From Bacteroides reticulotermitis JCM 10512 (GTDB taxonomy: Bacteria; Bacteroidota; Bacteroidia; Bacteroidales; Bacteroidaceae), in assembly GCF_000517545.1 (NCBI RefSeq), contig NZ_BAIV01000028.1:1-64000 (forward strand): 64,000 bases of DNA, given 5' to 3'. The notes beneath the pieces are model-generated. The model was not told the DNA's origin. It made no database searches and was given only the letters and a program-made list of their open reading frames with translations. Positions 1-7,102 of the stretch are shown here, in pieces. The stretch's first letter is position 1, and every line of letters starts with the position of its first letter. Both the position numbers and the translations under genes were made by a program.

Positions 1-1274
1 GTATATTCGATGCTTACAAAGATGATCAGGGAAGGATTTTAGCTTCCTGGTTCAGTAAGAAAACATATACTGCAACCGGCAAGATACTTCGATATTCGCA
101 TATGGGCTTCAACCGCAACTATGAGTACGAAACAAGGTACAATATACAAAAAGGAGTCGTCGTCGATGAACAGCATTATCAGAACTATATCAAAAAGTCT
201 TCTCTTGTGGAAGAGAACCCTTACTATGAGATCGCTTTATATAAAGTTATCATGTCTAACTTTAACGGGGATTTATTTCCCGCCTTGGCTAATAAGCGTC
301 TCAGGGTTAGCCTGTCTATACTACCCAATGCGGATGGTCAGATAGACAGTCTGGAGATTTTAGGTTGGGCAATAGACGGTAAAAAGAAAAAGCCATTTGC
401 TGCCAACCATCCCTATGTAAAAGAATTGAAGAGATGCTTGGCGCTCGTGCCTGATTGGGAAGTATCTTTCATTCGTGGGAAAATAGAGAAGAATCTGGTA
501 TCGATTGCCTTATGGAATAAAAAAGGATGCCGCAGCACCCCTTGGAATGAAAAGAATTACGATTCCATATACATCGTTCAGAAGTACTATGCACTGAAAA
601 CTTTTCCACTACAGTATGACACACGCCTATATGCCCGTCTACTACGCTTCCTACCTGTGAACGGTTTGCGAAACTACACCGCTATCTGGGAACTCGCCAA
701 CGAACGCTTATACCTCAAAAGTATTCGGCTTTGGAATGATCCCAAACCGTTCCCATTGGAAAAAATATTCCCCGAAGCTCGCCCCGGCGAACCGATAGAA
801 GCAAGTTGGTATAACGGTGAAATAGTGTGTAAACTAGGAAAAGAGATTAGTAACTCCACAGCATACAACCCACCGGAATTATTCTGTGCATTCAAGCTCA
901 AGAAGGGCCGGCTTATCTCTCCACCAGCCGACTAAAACTATGTAATTCCGATCAATGAGCAAAGCTTTCAACATCGCAAAGATTTACTCCAATTTTTAGA
1001 CTGGACTCTTGATCCCGGATTTGTCGGGAAGCGTATCTACGCAACATGCACAGCTTATCCCAATCGAGACGGAAAAGCAGAAAAGATGGAAATTGAAATA
1101 ACGGTAAAAGGGGTTGGAAAAGACAATACCAAATATACAATTACTGACCCCGACAATCCATATATCAAAGTGTGTCGGAAGACATTAGAACCAGTCATTT
1201 GGGAAGTGGCATACAGACGTGGAAATATTTATTCTACATATGAGAATTTCATTGTGCAAAGAATAAAAAAGTAG
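1..1274 (+). pseudogene. Tandem secreted-protein paralog 1, 5'-truncated by the window, interrupted by an in-frame stop
   Basis: The open frame runs from position 3 and already reads IFDAYKDDQGRILASW at the window edge, so the start lies outside. It matches the intact paralog at 1407-2969 codon for codon. At 933-935 the frame has TAA where the paralog has CAA (Gln in TAYQN). Homology then continues in the same frame without any indel to the TAG at 1272-1274, covering the whole C-terminal region (FVGKRIYATCTAYPN, DPDNPYIK). The break is therefore a nonsense substitution, not a frameshift. No function is known to me. It could be a real pseudogene, a short functional variant, or a sequencing error. 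Confidence 0.75.
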
Positions 1275-1357
1275 TCACAACAGATTATCCGTTGAAAAAG
1301 AGCCCGGACAATCCTTTGCTCTTTACTACTTTATTCGCCGATTTTACGAAGTTACCT

Positions 1358-1365
1358 TATATTTG
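1358..1365 (+). promoter_or_regulatory. Bacteroidetes -7 promoter box TATATTTG
   Basis: A perfect match to the TAnnTTTG -7 element of Bacteroidetes sigma-ABfr promoters lies 41 bp before the ATG at 1407. It sits inside a block (1332-1365, with TTCGCCGA and ACGAA) that recurs before the lipoprotein gene at 4812. Confidence 0.55.
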
Positions 1366-1406
1366 TTTTTAGTTATATTTAGCATGTAAACCAATATTCA
1401 ATCGAC

Positions 1407-2969
1407 ATGAAAAGATACGTTCTACTATTCGCTTTATTTTGCTGCATAAGCTCTTTAGTAGAAATCAAGGCTACTGCACAACAAGGCGATCGCCTGATTA
1501 TTAACAAGGATACCCTGCAATTACTTGACTGCCCCATAGAATATGATACATTGTTGGGTAGCAAAGTTCGTCAGCGTCTCTTAAAGAAATCCCTTTCGAC
1601 CGGATGCTGGAGAAGATATGTAGCCACTTGGCGAATCCTTGACAATAAACTGTATCTTGAAGCCATTCAAGAGTACCCCAAAGAAAACAACAATAATGAT
1701 GTAAGTCTGGAAGGTATATTCGATGCTTACAAAGATGAACAGGGAAGGATTCTAGCTTCCTGGGTCAGTGGAAAGACATATGCTGCAAGCGGTAAGAGGC
1801 TTCGATATTGGAATATGGACTTCTACCGCAACTATGAGTACGAAACAAGGTACGACATACAAAAAGGAGTCGTCGTCGATGAACAGCATTATCAAAACTA
1901 TATCAAAAAGTCCTCTCTTGGGGAAGAGAACCCTTTCTATAAGGACGCTTTTTATAAAGTCATCATGTCTAACTTTAACGGGGATTTATTTCCCGCCTTG
2001 GCTAATAAGAATCTCAAGGTTGACCTGTCTATACGACCCAATACAGATGGTCAGATAGACAGCCTGAAAATTCTGGATTGGGTACTGGATGGTAAAAAGA
2101 TTAAGCCATTTGCAGCCAACCATCCCTATGCAAAAGAATTGAAGAGATGTTTGGCGCTCGTGCCTGATTGGAAAGTATCTTTCATTCGTGGGAAAATAGA
2201 AAATATTGAGGCATCGATTGACTTATGGAGTAAAAAGGGATGCCGCAGCATCACTCGGAATGAAGAGAATAACGATTCCATATACATCAATCAGAAGTAC
2301 TATGCATTGAGAGCTTTTCCACTACAGTATGATACACGCCTATATGCCCGTCTACTACGCTTCCTACCTGTAAACGGTTTGCGAAACTACACCGCTATCT
2401 GGGAACTCGCCAACGAACGCTTATACCTCAAAAGTATTCGGCTTTGGAATGATCCAAAACCGTTCCCATTGGAAAAAATATTCCCCAAAGCGCGGCCCGG
2501 CGAACCGATAGAAGCAAGTTGGTATGACGGTGAAACGCTGTGTACACAGGGAGAAACGCTGAATTACTCCACAGAATACTACCCAACGGAAATACTCTGT
2601 ACGTTCAATAAGGGTCGGCTTACCTCTCAAACAGCCTACCAAAACTATGTAATTCCGATCAATGAGCAAAGCTTTCAACATCGCAAAGATTTACTCCAAT
2701 CTTTAGACTGGACTCTTGATCCCGGATTTGTCGGGAAGCGTATCTACGCAACATGCACAGCTTATCCCAATCGAGACGGAAAGGCGGAAAAGTTGGAGAT
2801 CGAAATATCTGTAAGTGGATTCGGAAAAAACTATTTGAATTATAAAATTACTGACCCCGACAATCCATATATCAAAGCGTGTCGGAAGACATTGGAACAT
2901 GTCATTTGGAGCGTACAATACAAACGCGGCCAGGTTCTTCCTACACATGAGAGTTTCTTTGTGTGGTAG
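1407..2969 (+). CDS. Tandem secreted-protein paralog 2 (two related halves, unknown function)
   Basis: This 520-residue protein begins with a typical signal peptide (basic MKR, hydrophobic LLFALFCCISSL, likely cut after ATA before QQGD), so it is probably periplasmic or surface-exposed. I do not recognise a named family. Two halves of about 250 residues resemble each other: PIEYDT...RYVATWRI...LYLEAI in the N-half against PLQYDT...NYTAIWEL...LYLKSI in the C-half, and HPYAKELKRC...WKVSFIRGKI against NPYIKACRKT...WSVQYKRGQV. The protein is therefore an internal duplication. It is the middle of three tandem paralogs and has its own promoter box. Conserved Cys and Trp residues are shared by all copies. 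Confidence 0.8.
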   Translation: MKRYVLLFALFCCISSLVEIKATAQQGDRLIINKDTLQLLDCPIEYDTLLGSKVRQRLLKKSLSTGCWRRYVATWRILDNKLYLEAIQEYPKENNNNDVSLEGIFDAYKDEQGRILASWVSGKTYAASGKRLRYWNMDFYRNYEYETRYDIQKGVVVDEQHYQNYIKKSSLGEENPFYKDAFYKVIMSNFNGDLFPALANKNLKVDLSIRPNTDGQIDSLKILDWVLDGKKIKPFAANHPYAKELKRCLALVPDWKVSFIRGKIENIEASIDLWSKKGCRSITRNEENNDSIYINQKYYALRAFPLQYDTRLYARLLRFLPVNGLRNYTAIWELANERLYLKSIRLWNDPKPFPLEKIFPKARPGEPIEASWYDGETLCTQGETLNYSTEYYPTEILCTFNKGRLTSQTAYQNYVIPINEQSFQHRKDLLQSLDWTLDPGFVGKRIYATCTAYPNRDGKAEKLEIEISVSGFGKNYLNYKITDPDNPYIKACRKTLEHVIWSVQYKRGQVLPTHESFFVW

Positions 2970-3073
2970 TGACTAAGCTCCCTCCCTTGAAAGCAAAGCT
3001 CGGACAATCATTTTTTCTCGTTGAATACATAAATTTTCTTTATATTTATTTGGATAGAAATATCACTTTTTGC

Positions 3074-3081
3074 TACATTTG
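3074..3081 (+). promoter_or_regulatory. -7 promoter box TACATTTG before paralog 3
   Basis: TACATTTG fits TAnnTTTG and lies 26 bp before the ATG at 3108. The upstream gap (2970-3073) shares CCCTTGAAAGCAAAGCTCGG with the region after paralog 3, so the spacer was copied along with the genes. Confidence 0.45.
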
Positions 3082-3107
3082 GAAAGTTTACCAACACTCG
3101 AATCAGG

Positions 3108-4673
3108 ATGAAAAAGCATCTCCTACTATTCACTATCTTCTGCTGCATAAGCTCTCTGGCAGAAATCAAGGCTACCGCACAAATCGGTGATCGCCTGGTT
3201 ATAGGTAAAGATACATTGGAATTACTTGACTGCCCCATAGTATACGATCCATTGCTACGAGCCAAAGTAGATCAACGTCTCTTGAAAAAAGTAGAATCAA
3301 CCGCATGTTGGAGAGGGTACATCGCTACTTGGCGAATCGAGAACGGCAAAATATATCTTGAAGAAATTCGCGAGGGTTGGGACCGAAACGAGAAGTATAC
3401 GCCTGTGAGTCTGGAAGGAATATTCGATGCTTACAAAGATGAAGAAGGAAGGATTCTGGCTTCTTGGTTCAACGTGAAAATATACGCAGGAAGTGGCAGA
3501 ATAGTCCAACTTGACGGAGATGGATTCGAACGCAAGTACGAAAATGAAATGATGTACGACATATGCAAGGGAATCGTCATTAACGAACAGCATTACCGGA
3601 ATTATGTCAAAAAAGCCTCCCTTGCGAAGAGACAGTCTGTCGAAAATATTGTAAAGTTCAATTTCAACGGGGATCTATTTCCCGAACTAGCCGACAAACG
3701 AGTAACTGCCGATCTAATCATACAGCCTAACATAAATGGGCAAATAGATCGTATAAATACAATTACGTGGGAAATAAACCGTGAATGGGGTATTTCATTA
3801 GCTCCAGATCACCCCTATATGAAAGAATTGAAGAGATGCGTAGACCTGATTCCCGATTGGGAAGTAGCCTTCATCCGTGGAAAAATAGAAGAAATTAGGC
3901 TAGTAGTTTGCTTATGGGATAAAAAAGGATGCCGTAGCCTTGCTCAGCCAGCGGATAATCCTGACTCCATATACATTGATCAAAAGCGCTATGCGCTGAG
4001 AGGTTTTCCACTACAGTATGACACACAGATTTATGCCCGGCTATTACCCTTCCTGCCTGTAAACGGTTTGCGAAACTACACCGCTATCTGGGAACTAGCC
4101 GACAAACGCTTATTCCTCAAAAGTATTCAGCTTTGGAAAACCTCCGATCCGTTCCCATTGAAAAGTATCTTCCCCGAAGCGCGTCCCGGCGAACCAATCG
4201 AGGCAACCTGGTATAGCGGTGAATTGTTTTGTACACAAGGTAATGATCTGACATATGGGTCTAACAAAGCTTACTATCCAACAGAAATATTCTGCACCCT
4301 CAAAGATGGCGTACTTACCTCTCAAACAGCCTACCAAAACTTCAGAAAGTCAATGACGCAGCAAAACTATAACGATTGTCTCAGATCACTCCAGTCCATC
4401 AATTGGAATCTTAAACCCGAATTTGTCGGAAAGAATATCCAAGTAAGTTGCGATGTCGCCCCCAATCAAATTGGAAAGGCGGACAAGTTGACAATCAAAA
4501 TAAACGTATCAGGAAGCGGAGAAGACAAGACCAAATATACAATTACCGACCCCGAAAACCCATATATCAAAGCATGCCGGAAGACATTAGAACCTGTTAG
4601 CTGGAGTGTGCAATACAAACGCGGCCAGGTTCTTCCTACACATGAGAGTTTCTTTGTGTGGAATATACGATAG
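3108..4673 (+). CDS. Tandem secreted-protein paralog 3 (two related halves, unknown function)
   Basis: This 521-residue protein has the same plan as its neighbour at 1407: signal peptide (MKKHLLLFTIFCCISSLAEI, then ATAQ) and two related halves (YDPLLRAKV...YIATWRIENGKIYLEEI and YDTQIYARL...YTAIWELADKRLFLKSI). It is the most divergent of the three in the middle region, around residues 170-220, where one segment is shorter. The C-terminal third (GQVLPTHESFFVW) is nearly identical to paralog 2, which suggests recent copying or gene conversion at the 3' end. The function is unknown. An extracytoplasmic role is inferred only from the signal peptide. Confidence 0.8.
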   Translation: MKKHLLLFTIFCCISSLAEIKATAQIGDRLVIGKDTLELLDCPIVYDPLLRAKVDQRLLKKVESTACWRGYIATWRIENGKIYLEEIREGWDRNEKYTPVSLEGIFDAYKDEEGRILASWFNVKIYAGSGRIVQLDGDGFERKYENEMMYDICKGIVINEQHYRNYVKKASLAKRQSVENIVKFNFNGDLFPELADKRVTADLIIQPNINGQIDRINTITWEINREWGISLAPDHPYMKELKRCVDLIPDWEVAFIRGKIEEIRLVVCLWDKKGCRSLAQPADNPDSIYIDQKRYALRGFPLQYDTQIYARLLPFLPVNGLRNYTAIWELADKRLFLKSIQLWKTSDPFPLKSIFPEARPGEPIEATWYSGELFCTQGNDLTYGSNKAYYPTEIFCTLKDGVLTSQTAYQNFRKSMTQQNYNDCLRSLQSINWNLKPEFVGKNIQVSCDVAPNQIGKADKLTIKINVSGSGEDKTKYTITDPENPYIKACRKTLEPVSWSVQYKRGQVLPTHESFFVWNIR

Positions 4674-4756
4674 TGACTAAGCTCTCTCCCTTGAAAGCAA
4701 AGCTCGGGCGGTCGAATATTTTTTCTTTTTTATTCGCCGAATTCACGAATTTACTC

Positions 4757-4764
4757 TATATTTG
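4757..4764 (+). promoter_or_regulatory. -7 promoter box TATATTTG before the DUF3298-type lipoprotein
   Basis: TATATTTG lies 47 bp before the ATG at 4812. The preceding block (from 4731, TATTCGCCGA then ACGAA) closely matches 1332-1365 before paralog 2, so the two genes may share control. Confidence 0.5.
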
Positions 4765-4811
4765 TCGATAAGGAGTAATAACAGGAGTTTAGAATTTAAA
4801 CATAACCCTAT

Positions 4812-5657
4812 ATGAAAAAACAATATGTCAGCCTGCTTGCAATAATCCTATCAGTAAGCGGTTTTTTGTTTTCTTGTCATGACAAAAGTAAGGATACAGG
4901 AAAACTTGAATTCGATAGTATACAGGTCAACCAAACCGCCCATCTCTTCGGAGATACGGCAAAACCGGGCTGTAACATCATCATTAACTTTGCCTATCCG
5001 GTTAAATCGACTGACAATATGCTGAAAGACAGTTTGAACAGCTACTTTCTGTCGGCTTGCTTTGGCGATAAATACATCGGTGAGAAACCCAAAGACGTGG
5101 TTAAAGAATATACCGAACAATACATAACCGATTACCGCCGCGACCTCGAACCGATGTACGCAGAAGATGAGAAAAACAAGCAAGACGAACCTTCCATCGG
5201 TGCCTGGTACTCCTATTATAAAAGCATAGAAGGCCGCGTGCAGTTCTACCAGAAAGATCTGCTCGTTTACCGCATCAACTACAACGAATATACCGGTGGT
5301 GCTCATGGCATCTACATGACCACCTATCTCAATATGGACCTCACACTCATGCGTCCGCTTCGTCTCGATGATATCTTTGTGGGCGAATACACCGAACCGC
5401 TGGCCGACCTGATCTGGAACCAGCTGATGACCGAAAACAAAGTAACTACCCGCGAAGCACTCGAAGACCTGGGATATGGCTCCACAGGTGACATCACCCC
5501 GACAGAGAATTTCTTCCTGAGCGAAGAGGGCATAACCTTCCACTATAATGTGTACGACATCACACCGTATGCCATGGGACCGGTTATCGTGAAAATCCCA
5601 TTCTCCATGATGGAGCATTTGCTGGGTAGCAGCCCTGTTTTGGGCAATTTGAAATAA
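4812..5657 (+). CDS. DUF4163/DUF3298-type lipoprotein (RsiV/PdaC-like fold)
   Basis: The 281-residue product has a lipoprotein signal (hydrophobic LLAIILSVSGFLF with lipobox LFSC, Cys at about residue 22), so it is probably anchored to a membrane facing the periplasm. The body fits the DUF4163 plus DUF3298 arrangement of the RsiV/PdaC extracytoplasmic family: an N-terminal domain with alternating strands, then YTGGAHGIYMTTYLN followed by LRLDDIFVGEY in the DUF3298 part. In characterised relatives this fold binds lysozyme (RsiV) or accompanies peptidoglycan deacetylase domains; here no catalytic domain is attached. It is a single-gene unit with its own promoter box between the paralog array and rsmG. 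The exact role is unknown. Confidence 0.75.
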   Translation: MKKQYVSLLAIILSVSGFLFSCHDKSKDTGKLEFDSIQVNQTAHLFGDTAKPGCNIIINFAYPVKSTDNMLKDSLNSYFLSACFGDKYIGEKPKDVVKEYTEQYITDYRRDLEPMYAEDEKNKQDEPSIGAWYSYYKSIEGRVQFYQKDLLVYRINYNEYTGGAHGIYMTTYLNMDLTLMRPLRLDDIFVGEYTEPLADLIWNQLMTENKVTTREALEDLGYGSTGDITPTENFFLSEEGITFHYNVYDITPYAMGPVIVKIPFSMMEHLLGSSPVLGNLK

Positions 5658-5745
5658 CCAACTTACCGGGCTTTGTACCACACCTCCAAACGTCGGTCAA
5701 AGCCTTTATTTACAATTAATAATCCGTAAAACGTTTTTTATAGAA

Positions 5746-6366
5746 GTGGATATTATACTGAAATACTTCCCCAATCTGACGGAGGAGCAACACAGACAGT
5801 TTGCAGCTTTATACGACCTCTATACCGACTGGAACTCAAAAATCAATGTGATATCTCGCAAAGATATCGAGAACCTGTATGTACATCATGTGCTCCATTC
5901 ATTGGGCATCGCCCAAGTAATCCGTTTCACTCCCGGAACCAGCGTAATGGATTTGGGCACAGGCGGAGGATTCCCGGGTGTACCGCTGGCAATCATGTTT
6001 CCCGAAACCAAGTTTCATTTGGTAGACAGTATCGGTAAGAAAGTCCGGGTGGCAACCGAAGTATCGCAAGCCATCGGGCTGAAGAACATCACATTCCGTC
6101 ATGCACGGGCTGAAGAGGAGAAACAGACATTCGATTTCGTAGTAAGCCGTGCCGTTATGCCGCTGACCGATCTGATGAAGATTATCAAGAAGAACATCTC
6201 TCCCAAGCAACGGAACGCACTGCCCAACGGCCTCATTTGTCTGAAAGGCGGTGAACTGGAGAATGAAACGATGCCGTTTAAGCAGAAAGTTATGATTCAC
6301 AATTTGAGCGAAGACTTTGCCGAAGAGTTTTTCCAAACCAAAAAGGTAGTCTACGTTCCCATATAA
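5746..6366 (+). CDS. rsmG: 16S rRNA (guanine(527)-N(7))-methyltransferase RsmG
   Basis: RsmG (GidB) methylates N7 of G527 in 16S rRNA using S-adenosylmethionine. The 206-residue protein has the family layout: an N-terminal helical part with LYDLYTDWNSKINVISRKD, then the SAM-binding loop VMDLGTGGGFPGVPLAI at about residues 66-82 and the acidic HLVDS strand end that contacts the ribose. The length is normal. The start is the GTG at 5746, because the protein then begins MDIILKYFPNLTEEQ as RsmG proteins in this group usually do and no earlier in-frame ATG exists. The MBL hydrolase gene follows after 17 bp and is probably cotranscribed. Confidence 0.93.
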   Translation: MDIILKYFPNLTEEQHRQFAALYDLYTDWNSKINVISRKDIENLYVHHVLHSLGIAQVIRFTPGTSVMDLGTGGGFPGVPLAIMFPETKFHLVDSIGKKVRVATEVSQAIGLKNITFRHARAEEEKQTFDFVVSRAVMPLTDLMKIIKKNISPKQRNALPNGLICLKGGELENETMPFKQKVMIHNLSEDFAEEFFQTKKVVYVPI

Positions 6367-6383
6367 ATAAAGGACTGAATGAC

Positions 6384-7022
6384 ATGAAAATAAAGAGATT
6401 TGAATTTAATATGTTTCCCGTAAACTGTTACATTTTATGGGATGAGACCAAAGAAGCGGTTGTGATTGATCCGGGCTGCTTCTATGAAGAGGAAAAGCAG
6501 GCACTGAAAAAGTTCATACTCTCCAACGAGTTGAATGTGAAGCATCTGCTCAACACTCACTTGCATCTGGATCATATCTTTGGCAACCCGTTCATGTTGA
6601 AAGAGTTCGGGTTATCGGCAGAAGCCAGTCAGGCAGATGAATACTGGATTGAGGAAGCTCCGAAGCAAAGCCGGATGTTTGGTTTCCAACTACAGGAGCC
6701 TCCTGTTCCACTGGGACATTACCTGCACGACGGAGACATCATCACCTTTGGCAATACAACGCTGGAAGCGATTCATGTACCGGGCCACTCACCGGGAAGT
6801 TTGGTGTTTTACTGCAAAGAGGAGAACTGCATGTTTTCCGGTGATGTACTCTTTCAGGGAAGTATCGGACGGGCTGACCTCACAGGCGGTAACTTCGACG
6901 AGCTGATCGAACATATTTGCAGCAGACTCTTTGTCCTACCCAACGAAACAGTCGTTTATCCGGGACACGGAGCGCCTACTACCATCGGGATGGAAAAAGC
7001 CGAAAATCCTTTTTTTAGATAA
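6384..7022 (+). CDS. MBL-fold metallo-hydrolase (glyoxalase II-like)
   Basis: This 212-residue enzyme carries the metallo-beta-lactamase metal site: THLHLDH (HxHxDH) at about residues 54-60, HVPGHSPGS for the next His, FSGDVLF for the bridging Asp, and YPGHG near the C-terminus for the last His. Short glyoxalase II-like members of this type hydrolyse thioesters such as hydroxyacyl-glutathione-type substrates, but the natural substrate here cannot be read from the sequence. The lack of a C-terminal glyoxalase II substrate domain argues against a true GloB. It lies between rsmG and gcvP, all on one strand with short gaps. Confidence 0.88.
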   Translation: MKIKRFEFNMFPVNCYILWDETKEAVVIDPGCFYEEEKQALKKFILSNELNVKHLLNTHLHLDHIFGNPFMLKEFGLSAEASQADEYWIEEAPKQSRMFGFQLQEPPVPLGHYLHDGDIITFGNTTLEAIHVPGHSPGSLVFYCKEENCMFSGDVLFQGSIGRADLTGGNFDELIEHICSRLFVLPNETVVYPGHGAPTTIGMEKAENPFFR

Positions 7023-7102
7023 CATAAAATCAAGCCTCTCTCCTCCCGACGGCCTGTTTTCATTGCCGGACACGGATGGGGGAAGCCTTAACCCCTAAGC
7101 AT

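Noticed and set aside
4851..5681. 276-residue minus-strand open frame
   Set aside because: It lies opposite the DUF3298-type lipoprotein gene, which has a signal peptide and family motifs. The antisense frame has none.
7023..7102. Glycine riboswitch before gcvP
   Set aside because: The gap is only about 80 bases and shows no paired aptamer architecture.
7076..7102. Upstream ATG as the gcvP start
   Set aside because: It adds MGEALTPKH, which does not fit the usual N-terminus; MRTDLFASRHIG at 7103 does.
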